This document shows positions 52,910 to 61,592 of a stretch of DNA of 64,000 nt, piece by piece. Both the position numbers and the translations under genes were made by a program. The DNA is from Bacteroidota bacterium. Lineage in GTDB: Bacteria; Bacteroidota; Bacteroidia; Bacteroidales; VadinHA17. Every line of letters starts with the position of its first letter. The first letter of the stretch is position 1. The notes under the pieces are model-generated. The model did not search any database. It was not told the origin of the DNA and was given only the letters and a program-made list of their open reading frames with translations. The stretch spans positions 1 through 64,000 of the forward strand of contig JAKPDL010000224.1 in NCBI GenBank assembly GCA_029552825.1, written 5' to 3'.

Positions 52910-55303
52910 ATGAGAACTTTAAGAATCATTTTGTTATCCTTTCTCTTCCTGATACTGGCCGCACTTGTTGCTGTTCTAATTGTTGTCAGAAACATCAGCA
53001 GAGGAGCTTTACCTTCATATCAGGGGGAGATGCAGCTAAGTGGGTTGATTGATGAGGTTACTGTATACCGCGATGAGCGCGGCATACCTCACATATACGC
53101 TGCAAATGAACACGATCTCTATTTTGCCACAGGCTATATTATGGCTCAGGAGAGACTCTGGCAGATGGATCTTATACGAAGGGTGACAACAGGCCGTCTT
53201 TCAGAAATATTCGGAAAAGACTATATCAAGACAGACCTTTTTCTCCGTAGCCTTAATATGACTGAAAAATCAGAAAAAGTAATCAGTAACACGGAGACTG
53301 AGATAATGGAGTGCCTTCAGGCCTATGTGGATGGTGTGAACTGCTATATTCATGAAAGAGGCAGGAAATTACCCCCGGAGTTCAGAATACTTTCATATAC
53401 ACCGGAGCCATGGTCGGTTATTGATATGACAAACATAATAGGTTACATGGGCTGGGATCTGGCTTCCGACAATCTCTATTCAGATCTTTTTAATTACCGT
53501 CTGGTAAAGAAAATGGGAGAACAAAAGGCTTCATCTCTGATACCCGACTGGAAGGCACCCTGTACAACGGTCTTCCCCGACTTCAAGCTTGATGACAATT
53601 CTGCTTTGGCACTCATGAAACTTATTTCATATACAGATAAAATAACATCTTCTGTTTTTGGTCCATTTTCAGGAAGCAACAACTGGGCTGTCTCAGGGAG
53701 TAAAACAGAAACAGGAAAACCTGTAATGTGCAATGATATGCACCTGAGTTTTGGCTCTCCTGGAATATGGATACAGATGCATCAGGTAATTCCTGGTAAA
53801 ATAAATGTAACAGGAGTTCTTATTCCGGGAGAACCTTTTGTGGTGGCAGGACACAATGAAAAAATTGCTTGGGGGTTAACTAACCTTATGGTTGATGATA
53901 TTGATCTGTATGAAGAAAAGATTAATCCGTCCGATACTAACCAGTATTTCTTTAATGGCGAATGGGTCAATATGAAGGTGAAAAAGGAGCTCATCAGAAT
54001 AAAGGGAGGAAGTGATACTGCAATGATTATCAGATTTACTCATCGTGGACCAATAATATCGGAATTTGAGAATGTGAAAGATGCAAAGCTTTCCATGAGA
54101 TGGTCGGGATATGATGAAAGTAACGAGATAAAGGCTGTATATCTATTGAATAAGGCTTCAAATTTTGATGAATTCAGAAATGCGATAAGCCATTTCAGAT
54201 CGATAAGCCAGAATTTTGTCTATGCCGATATTGAAGGTAATATAGGGTTGAATACCGGGGGAGGTATTCCTTTAAGAAAGGGTCCAGGGACGATAATCAG
54301 GGATGGGCAGAGCGGTGAATGGGATTGGAAAGGATATGTACCTTTTGCACAGTTGCCTTTTGTTTATAACCCGCCTGAAGGTCATGTGTCATCAGCAAAT
54401 AATAAAACAGTGGAGGATTATCCGGTTTATATAAGTTCTGAGTTTGCACTACCATACCGGATTAACAGAATCAGGCAGATGCTGAATGAAAAAGAAGTGA
54501 TGACAATTGAAGATTTCAAGAGGATGATTACAGATCAGCATTCCGACTATGCGGCCAGGTTAACTCCGGAGATATTGAAGGTAGTGGCATTAAGAATGGA
54601 TTCACTGAATGAGACTGAGAGGAAGGCATTTGCATCACTGCAGAAATGGGATTATGATATGAATAAAGATCTGGTGGCTCCATCGGTTTTCGAATTCTTC
54701 AGATTTACCTTTCCGGAAAACATTCTTGCAGATGAACTGGGTGAATTGTATGAAACTATAGGAGAAACTTGCAGAGATTATTATTTATACCGGATAATGA
54801 CAGAAGGACCTGATGAATGGATCGATAATATTAAAACGGATAAGAAGGAAACTCTGGATGACATAATATTTAAAAGTTTCAGGGATTGTGTTGCTGAGAT
54901 TTCTTCAAAATATGGTACAGATACAGCAAAGTGGAAGTGGGGAGATATTCACAGGATAAAATTATCGCATCCTCTTGGCTCGGTTAAGCTTCTTGACTTT
55001 CTTTTCGGGTTGAATTCAAAGGAATACAGGGTTGGTGGGAGCAATCATACTATTTCACCCTATACATATCGGAAAGGATTTGAAGTATATCATGGGGCCT
55101 CTGAGAGGCATATTTTCAATACATCGAACTGGGATGAGTCGTTTACAGTTGTCCCAACAGGAGTTTCGGGTATTCCTGCCAGTGAATTTTATTTGTCACA
55201 GACCGATGCTTATATAAACTGCAGGTTTTACATGGATCATTTCAGTGAGCCTGCAGTAAAAGCATCAGCGAAATATAAAGCTATTTTTAAGCCGGCAAGG
55301 TAG
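52910..55303 (+). CDS. Penicillin acylase family (Ntn-hydrolase) protein
   Basis: About 797 residues from the ATG at 52910; a TTG nine codons upstream is less likely. An N-terminal hydrophobic segment (about 5-27) anchors or exports it. The chain has the usual order: alpha chain (RDERGIPHIYAANEHDLYFATGY), spacer, and beta chain starting at the autocatalytic Ser256 in GSNNWAVSG. PVMCNDMHL, GHNEKIAWGLTN and SANNKTV follow. It cleaves an amide bond, often of acyl-homoserine lactones or acyl-amino acids; substrate unknown. Confidence 0.92.
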   Translation: MRTLRIILLSFLFLILAALVAVLIVVRNISRGALPSYQGEMQLSGLIDEVTVYRDERGIPHIYAANEHDLYFATGYIMAQERLWQMDLIRRVTTGRLSEIFGKDYIKTDLFLRSLNMTEKSEKVISNTETEIMECLQAYVDGVNCYIHERGRKLPPEFRILSYTPEPWSVIDMTNIIGYMGWDLASDNLYSDLFNYRLVKKMGEQKASSLIPDWKAPCTTVFPDFKLDDNSALALMKLISYTDKITSSVFGPFSGSNNWAVSGSKTETGKPVMCNDMHLSFGSPGIWIQMHQVIPGKINVTGVLIPGEPFVVAGHNEKIAWGLTNLMVDDIDLYEEKINPSDTNQYFFNGEWVNMKVKKELIRIKGGSDTAMIIRFTHRGPIISEFENVKDAKLSMRWSGYDESNEIKAVYLLNKASNFDEFRNAISHFRSISQNFVYADIEGNIGLNTGGGIPLRKGPGTIIRDGQSGEWDWKGYVPFAQLPFVYNPPEGHVSSANNKTVEDYPVYISSEFALPYRINRIRQMLNEKEVMTIEDFKRMITDQHSDYAARLTPEILKVVALRMDSLNETERKAFASLQKWDYDMNKDLVAPSVFEFFRFTFPENILADELGELYETIGETCRDYYLYRIMTEGPDEWIDNIKTDKKETLDDIIFKSFRDCVAEISSKYGTDTAKWKWGDIHRIKLSHPLGSVKLLDFLFGLNSKEYRVGGSNHTISPYTYRKGFEVYHGASERHIFNTSNWDESFTVVPTGVSGIPASEFYLSQTDAYINCRFYMDHFSEPAVKASAKYKAIFKPAR

Positions 55304-55343
55304 TTATGTAAAGCAAAACAGAGCCGGGGAAGAGTTGCAACCC

Positions 55344-55907
55344 TTAAACGGTCATTATTTCTTTTTCTTTAATAGCAAGTACTTTTTCGACTTTAGCGAT
55401 AAAGTCATCCGTCATCTCCTGAACGTCTTCGATTGCTTTTTTCTCGAGGTCTTCAGGCAGTCCTTCTTTACGGAGCCTCTTCAATTCATCGTTAGCCCAT
55501 TTACGGGAGTTACGAATGCTTATCCTTGCTGTTTCCCCTTCGTTTTTCACCTGTTTTACCAGCTGAAGCCGCCGTTCTTCAGTAAGTGGTGGAATAGTAA
55601 TTCTAATAACTTCGCCGTTATTTACAGGAACCAGACCGATATTAGCTGCAAGAATAGCTTTTTCAATGGTTGTAAGCATGCTCTTTTCCCATGGCTGGAT
55701 TAGGATAGTTCTGGGGTCGGGTGTATGGATGTTTGAGACCTGGGATAGGGGTGAGTTGACGCCGTAATATTCTACAGTTATTCCGTCGAGAAGAGCCGGA
55801 TTAGCTCTGCCAGCGCGCATTCTTGCGAGCTCATGTTCAAGATGCTCAAGGGCTTTCTGCATTCTTTCCCTGGCTTCTTCCATTACCAGTTCTATTTCTT
55901 CATTCAT
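55344..55907 (-). CDS. frr: Ribosome recycling factor
   Basis: 187 residues, the normal length. RMQKALEHLEHELARMRAGRANPALLDGITVEYYG, PLSQVSNIHTPDPRTILIQPWEK and the helical tail VEKVLAIKEKEIMTV identify RRF, which splits the post-termination ribosome together with EF-G. It follows pyrH by 63 bases, the common pyrH-frr order. Confidence 0.97.
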   Translation of the reverse strand: MNEEIELVMEEARERMQKALEHLEHELARMRAGRANPALLDGITVEYYGVNSPLSQVSNIHTPDPRTILIQPWEKSMLTTIEKAILAANIGLVPVNNGEVIRITIPPLTEERRLQLVKQVKNEGETARISIRNSRKWANDELKRLRKEGLPEDLEKKAIEDVQEMTDDFIAKVEKVLAIKEKEIMTV

Positions 55908-55970
55908 ATCCTGAAATGTTTATTTATCCATTAAAGCGAAACAAAAATAATAAATTATAGATATTGAGTA

Positions 55971-56684
55971 TTAAATTGCCATATGTACAAGGGTGCCAAT
56001 TTTCTCCCCGTTCACTATTTTAAAAAGATTTCCCCTGATATTCATATTAAAGACAACAATAGGCATGTTATTATCACGACACATGGTAAACGCCGTTGAG
56101 TCCATTACTTTGAGGTTTTTCTGGATTGCCTCGTCGAATGATATTGTTTCAAATTTTTTTGCTGAATGGTCTTTTTCCGGGTCGGATGTATATACTCCGT
56201 CAACTCTTGTGCCTTTCAGCAATACATCGGCAGAGATTTCCACAGCTCTAAGTGCTGCTGCAGTGTCGGTAGTGAAAAAGGGGTTGCCCGTTCCAGCTGC
56301 AAGCAGGCAAATTGTCTTGTTTTTGAGTGCTTCTATTACACGGTCGCGGTTATAAAGCTCACCTACTGGCTCCATTCTTATTGCTGTAAAAAGTCTTGCT
56401 TTTCCGCCCTGCTGATGAATTTCGCTTTCGAGGGCCAGGCTGTTTATGACTGTAGCAAGCATACCCATCTGGTCTCCTTTTACCCTGTCAATTCCTGATT
56501 GTGTTCCGCTAAGCCCCCTGAAAATATTGCCTCCTCCCGTAACGACAGCCACCTGGCATCCGGCTTCCGATATTTCGATAATTTGCGATACATATTCCTG
56601 GAGTACCTTTTTTGAAATTCCGTGACTTTCACTTCCCATCAGTGCTTCGCCGCTGAGTTTTAGCAAAATACGTGAGTATTTCAT
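55971..56684 (-). CDS. pyrH: UMP kinase
   Basis: Hexameric bacterial UMP kinase of the amino-acid-kinase fold, about 237 residues from the Met of MKYSRILLK; a Met four codons upstream (56696) is also possible. KLSGEALMG, VVTGGGNIFRG, GTGNPFFTTDTAAALRA and DGVYTSDPEKD are all intact. It phosphorylates UMP to UDP. It lies after the tsf terminator, so it probably has its own promoter in the gap 56697-56727. Confidence 0.97.
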   Translation of the reverse strand: MKYSRILLKLSGEALMGSESHGISKKVLQEYVSQIIEISEAGCQVAVVTGGGNIFRGLSGTQSGIDRVKGDQMGMLATVINSLALESEIHQQGGKARLFTAIRMEPVGELYNRDRVIEALKNKTICLLAAGTGNPFFTTDTAAALRAVEISADVLLKGTRVDGVYTSDPEKDHSAKKFETISFDEAIQKNLKVMDSTAFTMCRDNNMPIVVFNMNIRGNLFKIVNGEKIGTLVHMAI

Positions 56685-56727
56685 TGTTTTTATCACTTGC
56701 CTTCTGTCAGCTAAGGTAATAATAAAA

Positions 56728-56754
56728 TAAAAAAGCCATCTCTTCGGATGGCTT
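56728..56754 (-). terminator. Rho-independent terminator of rpsB-tsf operon
   Basis: On the minus strand AAGCCATC and GATGGCTT (56747-56754 and 56733-56740) form an 8-bp stem with a six-base CGAAGA loop, followed by a run of six T. It lies 28 bases after the tsf stop and closes the r-protein operon before pyrH. Confidence 0.88.
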
Positions 56755-56781
56755 CAGTTTATCATATTTTGAATTAAAAAA

Positions 56782-57612
56782 TTATGAATTCAGGGCATAA
56801 CGTATGAACCCTGTAATTTTTATTTCTTTGTCGACCGATTGAATATATTGTCTAACAGTCAGTTTGCTGTCTTTTGTAAATTCCTGATTCAGGAGAGTGC
56901 TCTCCTTGAAAAACTTATTTAATTTGCCCTGGGCTATTTTTTCCAGCATTTCTTCTGGTTTACCTTCCTGTCGGGCCTGTTCCTTGCCGATTTCAATTTC
57001 TTTTGCAATGATTTCAGGGTTTACATCTTCTTTATCGATTGCAACCGGATTCATTGCAGCAACCTGCATTGCAATGTCCTTGTAGAACTGGAGGTCGAGG
57101 CCTGCTTTAGAAAATCCCACCAAAGATGCAAGTTTATTTCCGGGATGTACGTATGCCTGTACATAAGGAGCTTCTATTTTGTCGTAAAAAGAAAGCTCAA
57201 TTTTTTCCCCTATGACTCCTATATATTCCACAATTTTTTCTGCAATGGGGGTACCATCGAGTTTAAGAGATTTCAGGCTTTCAAGATCGGCAGGTTTATT
57301 TGCGAGTGCGATATCGAGTATGTTGTTAGCCAGTTTCAGAAATTCTGCATTTCTTGCAACAAAGTCAGTTTCACTGTTAAGTACGATAATTGCACCATGT
57401 TTTCCGGTGGGGCATACTTTTGCAAGTACTGCACCTTCAGTTGCTGTTCTATCGGCACGTTTATTTGCAACTGCCTGACCTTTCTTACGTATGATTTCAA
57501 CAGCTTTATTGAAATCTCCATCTGCTTCTTCAAGAGCTCTTTTGCAGTCCATCATTCCTGCAAGTGTAGCTTTTCTGAGTCTTACAACATCTTCAGTTGT
57601 TATATTAGCCAT
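56782..57612 (-). CDS. tsf: Elongation factor Ts
   Basis: 276 residues. TEDVVRLRKATLAGMMDCKRALEEADGDFNKAVEIIRKKG is the N-terminal UBA-like module, and LNSETDFVARN with the TDFV core follows. It exchanges GDP for GTP on EF-Tu. Located 29 bases after rpsB, as in most bacteria. Confidence 0.97.
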   Translation of the reverse strand: MANITTEDVVRLRKATLAGMMDCKRALEEADGDFNKAVEIIRKKGQAVANKRADRTATEGAVLAKVCPTGKHGAIIVLNSETDFVARNAEFLKLANNILDIALANKPADLESLKSLKLDGTPIAEKIVEYIGVIGEKIELSFYDKIEAPYVQAYVHPGNKLASLVGFSKAGLDLQFYKDIAMQVAAMNPVAIDKEDVNPEIIAKEIEIGKEQARQEGKPEEMLEKIAQGKLNKFFKESTLLNQEFTKDSKLTVRQYIQSVDKEIKITGFIRYALNS

Positions 57613-57641
57613 AATATCTGTCTTTAAATTTAATTAATGAT

Positions 57642-58574
57642 TTAACTTTCCTGCTGTTCCTCTTCTTCTTCCTCTTCAGATTCTTCGATTTCTTCTTTTA
57701 CAAGAATTTCATGTTCAGGTGAAAATTCTTCCTCGAACATTTCAAGAGATTTTCTTGCTGATTTTATTTTTATCTCCTCGTCCTCGCTAACAATAACATC
57801 AATAATTGAATCCGGAACGGCCTGGGTTTCAAGTTCTTTACGTATTTCCTTCTTGTCTTTTGGAATTACTTCTTTGTCTTTTTCAAGTTTTCTTTCATTA
57901 AGGCCTTCCTCAATTGCCTTACAAAGAACATCGACTATGACTGCAATGGATTTGGATGCATCGTCATTTGCAGGTATAGGGAAATCGATATCTGAAGGGT
58001 CTGAATTTGTGTCCACCATTGCAAAAACAGGGATTCCAAGCCTCTTAGCTTCACGTACTGCTATATTTTCTTTGCAGACATCAACCACAAATATTGCTGA
58101 TGGCAGCCTTGTCATATCGGCAATACTTCCGAGAAGTTTTTCCAGCTTTGCGCGTTGGCGTGTAATCTGGAGTTTTTCACGTTTGGAGAGGTTTGCAAAG
58201 GTCCCGTCGGCTAGCATTTTATCGATCGATGCCATCTTTTTGACTGCTTTCCTGATAGTAGGGAAGTTGGTTAGCATACCTCCCGGCCATCTCTCGGTAA
58301 CGTAAGGCATATTTACCTTTTTGGCTCTTTCAGCAACGATTTCCTTTGCCTGTTTTTTTGTGGCCACGAAGAGAATCTTTTTGCCTGAACGGGCTATATG
58401 CTTCATTGCCGAAGCAGCTTCTTCAAGTTTTTCAATGGTTTTTTCCAGGTCGATAATATGGATTCCATTGCGCTCCATAAATATATAAGGAGCCATAGCT
58501 GGATTCCACTTTCTTTTCAAATGGCCGAAGTGTACACCGGCCTCCAGTAATTCTTCAAAAGTAACTCTTGGCAT
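57642..58574 (-). CDS. rpsB: 30S ribosomal protein S2 with acidic C-terminal tail
   Basis: About 310 residues from ATG 58572-58574 (MPRVTFEELLEAG); the longer frame upstream is the leader. GVHFGHLKRKWNPAMAPYIF, ERWPGGMLTNFPTI and GIPVFAMVDTNSDPSDIDFPIPANDD are S2 signatures. The core ends near 230. The remaining 80 residues are charged and end in a Glu-rich stretch, a tail longer than in most bacteria. Upstream is a two-stem hairpin that may be an autoregulatory leader. Confidence 0.96.
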   Translation of the reverse strand: MPRVTFEELLEAGVHFGHLKRKWNPAMAPYIFMERNGIHIIDLEKTIEKLEEAASAMKHIARSGKKILFVATKKQAKEIVAERAKKVNMPYVTERWPGGMLTNFPTIRKAVKKMASIDKMLADGTFANLSKREKLQITRQRAKLEKLLGSIADMTRLPSAIFVVDVCKENIAVREAKRLGIPVFAMVDTNSDPSDIDFPIPANDDASKSIAVIVDVLCKAIEEGLNERKLEKDKEVIPKDKKEIRKELETQAVPDSIIDVIVSEDEEIKIKSARKSLEMFEEEFSPEHEILVKEEIEESEEEEEEEQQES

Positions 58575-58607
58575 TTTATGGTTTTTAAGTTTACATTCTG
58601 TTTTATC

Positions 58608-58647
58608 AACCGCAGAGTAGTTCCGCTTTGCGGAAGTCAATGCGGTT
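58608..58647 (-). promoter_or_regulatory. Candidate S2 leader, nested hairpin upstream of rpsB
   Basis: In the transcript, AACCGCA (58641-58647 complement) pairs with TGCGGTT (58608-58614 complement), seven base pairs. It encloses a 5/6-base internal loop and a six-base inner stem TTCCGC/GCGGAA (58630-58635, 58621-58626) with loop AAA. It sits 34 bases before the rpsB ATG and has no U-run after it, so it is not a terminator. An r-protein-binding leader is the likely role (inference). Confidence 0.6.
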
Positions 58648-58691
58648 TAGATACTAAACTTATATCTTAAATAAATTCACAGATTTCTTTC

Positions 58692-59078
58692 CTAACGTTT
58701 ACTGAACTGGAATCTTTTCCTTGCTTTGGGTCTTCCGGGTTTTTTTCTTTCAACTTCCCTTGGATCGCGGGTAAGAAAACCATTATCTTTCAGAACTGAC
58801 CTGAATTCAGGATCAACTTTAACAAGTGCCCGGGAGATGCCAAGTCTGAGAGCTTCAGCCTGACCTTTTATTCCGCCTCCGTCGAGATTGGCTTTAATGT
58901 CGTATTTTTCTGCAACATTCAGAAGAACCAGTGGCTGAGTAACCACACTGGAAAGAATTTCGTGTCCGAAATATTCTTTATAATCACGGTCATTTACCGT
59001 AATATTCCCTTTACCCGGGGTTAAATAGACCCTTGCGACAGCAGATTTCCTTCTTCCTGTAGCGTTAATAACTTCCAT
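58692..59078 (-). CDS. rpsI: 30S ribosomal protein S9
   Basis: 128 residues, complete. [18 protein letters not shown] at the N terminus and the basic tail [18 protein letters not shown] (the C-terminal residues that reach P-site tRNA) are present. Five bases follow rplM, the conserved L13-S9 pair. Confidence 0.97.
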   Translation of the reverse strand: MEVINATGRRKSAVARVYLTPGKGNITVNDRDYKEYFGHEILSSVVTQPLVLLNVAEKYDIKANLDGGGIKGQAEALRLGISRALVKVDPEFRSVLKDNGFLTRDPREVERKKPGRPKARKRFQFSKR

Positions 59079-59083
59079 GCGAA

Positions 59084-59539
59084 TTATTTAATGTTTGTTA
59101 TATCGATTTTTTTGGGTTTCTGTGCCTCATGCTTGTGCTCACTTCCAGCGTATACATGCATATTTTTAAACAGGGCTCTTCCCAGCCTGTTTTTCGGTAG
59201 CATACCCTTAACTGCATGCTCAATGAGATAAATCGGATTTTTCCTGAGCATGTCTTCAGCTTTTGTTATTCTCTGTCCTCCAGGGTAACCTGTATGCCTT
59301 ACATATTCTTTTTCATTCCATTTTTCACCGGTGAGAATTACCTTCTCAGCATTGATGACCACTACATTGTCGCCACAGTCAACATGAGGTGTGAAATATG
59401 GTTTGTGCTTCCCACGCAGCAGAGAAGCAATTACCGATGCCAGACGACCCAGAACCTGTCCTTCAGCATCAACAAGTACCCATTCCTTTTGGACTGTAGA
59501 TTTATTAGCCGATTCTGTTCTGTAACTTAAAGTATTCAC
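59084..59539 (-). CDS. rplM: 50S ribosomal protein L13
   Basis: 151 residues beginning at a GTG (59537-59539). The N-terminal [34 protein letters not shown] fits Bacteroidetes L13, followed by [20 protein letters not shown] and [12 protein letters not shown]. It starts the rplM-rpsI-rpsB-tsf operon. Confidence 0.97.
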   Translation of the reverse strand: MNTLSYRTESANKSTVQKEWVLVDAEGQVLGRLASVIASLLRGKHKPYFTPHVDCGDNVVVINAEKVILTGEKWNEKEYVRHTGYPGGQRITKAEDMLRKNPIYLIEHAVKGMLPKNRLGRALFKNMHVYAGSEHKHEAQKPKKIDITNIK

Positions 59540-59583
59540 TTTATATTGTTTTTATTTGATTTACTTATATTTATAAAATATTT

Positions 59584-59609
59584 ACCCGATTAACGGGTCT
59601 GCAAAAATA
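59584..59609 (-). promoter_or_regulatory. rplM promoter -7 box and leader hairpin
   Basis: On the minus strand TATTTTTG (59602-59609) matches TAnnTTTG. Nearby, ACCCG (59584-59588) and CGGGT (59594-59598) form a 5-bp hairpin with a five-base loop in the 60-base rplM leader. It could be a regulatory leader of the L13 operon; that is inference. Confidence 0.5.
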
Positions 59610-59821
59610 CAACATATTTTCAAAAAAAAGAACTGTATGAGTAATTTTATTTAATTCTTATTTAAGCCAGCAATCCGCCATATATCTTTAATTGGTTAAT
59701 TAATAGATTATTATCTGATACTTTTAACTTCTTTTAATCATTGAATCGGCATAATACATAAATACGATTTCGATATTTATAAAAATTAAGATATTAGCAG
59801 AGAACTTTTCCTGAATAGGTT

Positions 59822-60367
59822 ATGGTATCGAAGAAAAGTGATGAAACATATTGCGGTAAAAGACTTATGGCTGATTTTTATGAGCAGGATGTACTCACCG
59901 TTGCTCCTTCACTTCTAGGGAAAATACTTGTCGTGAAGCAGCCATCAGGGGATGTCTTAAGGTATAAGATAACAGAGACTGAAGCCTACAGGGGACATGA
60001 AGACAGGGCCTGTCATGCCTCAAAGGGTAAAACTCGGCGCACAGAGGTTATGTTCAGGCGTGGGGGATATGTTTATGTTTACTTTGTTTATGGTATGTAC
60101 TGGATGCTCAATGTTGTAACCGGGCCTGAAAATGAACCACAGGCAGCGTTGATAAGAGGAATTGAAGGCTATGAAGGACCTGGGAGACTGACCCGTGTAC
60201 TCGGAATTGATGGAACTTTCTACGGAGAAGACCTTACATCTTCAAAGCGGATATGGATAGAAGACAATGGTTATAAAGCTTCCTTTATTACATCACCACG
60301 GATCGGGATCAACTATGCAGGTCAGCCATGGGTTGATATGCCCTGGAGATTTATTCTCACAGCCTGA
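59822..60367 (+). CDS. 3-methyladenine DNA glycosylase (AAG/MPG type)
   Basis: 181 residues of the MPG family, which removes alkylated purines. ITETEAYRGHEDRACHASKGKTRRTEVMF carries the catalytic-Glu region, and GGYVYVYFVYGMYWMLNVVTG with YFVYG is the diagnostic core. RGIEGYEGPGRLTRVLGID follows. No neighbours in an operon. The 282 bases before it on the rplM side show no gene. Confidence 0.93.
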   Translation: MVSKKSDETYCGKRLMADFYEQDVLTVAPSLLGKILVVKQPSGDVLRYKITETEAYRGHEDRACHASKGKTRRTEVMFRRGGYVYVYFVYGMYWMLNVVTGPENEPQAALIRGIEGYEGPGRLTRVLGIDGTFYGEDLTSSKRIWIEDNGYKASFITSPRIGINYAGQPWVDMPWRFILTA

Positions 60368-60373
60368 ACTTAT

Positions 60374-61471
60374 TTATTCCTTGATATTGAACAGAGTTAT
60401 TCTCCTGTCGAAGTTTATATGAAGTGCAATGGCGGTGTCCATACGTTTGAGATTGAAATCATAATATCCTTCGAACCCCAGCATAAATTCAAAAAGCTCA
60501 TGTGGAAACAGATTAAGATAAACAGCTCCGGTCCAGATTTTTCTTCTTGAAATAATATATCCAGGCTGGTAATCAGAAACACTACCATAAATCTGATTGC
60601 CATCGGGAGCATAAAAATTGTGAGAGAACCAGAAATAAGAGCCTATATAAAGTGACCGGTAACTGTAATGTAACCTCAGCCATGAAGCATTTCCTTCCGT
60701 TATGCCCATATCGCCCTTTCCTGTAAGTTCCCTGTAAACGAAATGGAGATATTCAACTCCGGGAACCCCTGCTTTTGCGCCAATATTGAAATTTAACCTG
60801 GCTCCTCCTGCGATATTTAAAAAAGTCAGTACATGTCCATTGTAGTTACTTATCTGACCTCCGAAATGTTTGAATTTTAACTGAACGGGGATATTTAAAC
60901 TTATAAAACCATCAATAAAGTCACATTTGTAACTGAAAGATTCTCCCGCAGTAAATACCTCCCGCACTGTATCTCCCCTGAAAATAAAATTCTCCCAGTT
61001 TAGCCATAAGTCGCTGAAGAGTTTACCTGTCTCAGTTACAAATGATGCACCATTTTCGGTATAGGAAGTGTAAATTCGTTCAGAATCAAAATGCGGGTCG
61101 AACATTCTGTGTTTGTTACCTCCATCAAATGCTCCGAGAGTAAGAGTACTGTTCCGGGTTACTTTCCATCTGGTGCTCAGAAGAAGTTGTGGTTTAATGG
61201 AAAAAGGTTCACCCGAATAAATTTGTTGGTGCATTCCTGCACTTATTTCAAACTTTTCTGAAGGGGCATAAGTAATAACAGGCCTTAAAAAACTTCCTAT
61301 CAGAGTATAGCCTTCTACAATAGGATTGAAATATTCGTTGTTCTTAATAAAACTTATGTTTTTAAGATCCAGAAAAACTTTACCGTTACTTTCCACTAAA
61401 GATTCATTCTCCTGAGCTGTTAATGTTGTCGCGCAACAGATCAAAAACAAAAAAGAAAAAATCTGTTTCAT
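60374..61471 (-). CDS. Exported beta-barrel-like protein
   Basis: About 365 residues from ATG 61469-61471, which gives a clean signal peptide (MKQIFSFLFLICCATTLTAQE, cleavage near TAQ). The frame extends 74 codons upstream but runs over the divergent gene and is not coding. The mature part alternates aromatic and polar residues in short strands (FSIKPQLLLSTRWKV, SFYKCDF, YLNLFPHELFEFMLGFEGYYDFNL), which suggests an outer-membrane beta barrel. I do not recognise the family. Divergent from the DUF2723 gene. Confidence 0.75.
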   Translation of the reverse strand: MKQIFSFLFLICCATTLTAQENESLVESNGKVFLDLKNISFIKNNEYFNPIVEGYTLIGSFLRPVITYAPSEKFEISAGMHQQIYSGEPFSIKPQLLLSTRWKVTRNSTLTLGAFDGGNKHRMFDPHFDSERIYTSYTENGASFVTETGKLFSDLWLNWENFIFRGDTVREVFTAGESFSYKCDFIDGFISLNIPVQLKFKHFGGQISNYNGHVLTFLNIAGGARLNFNIGAKAGVPGVEYLHFVYRELTGKGDMGITEGNASWLRLHYSYRSLYIGSYFWFSHNFYAPDGNQIYGSVSDYQPGYIISRRKIWTGAVYLNLFPHELFEFMLGFEGYYDFNLKRMDTAIALHINFDRRITLFNIKE

Positions 61472-61592
61472 CAGTTTTATTTGAGCCATTAAAAATAATA
61501 AATTGTATTGTTTACAGGTTAAAATGGCATCATAATGAATCACAAGTGATTTTTTTTGCGTTATTTGTCTGGCATTTGTAATCAATTCTATC

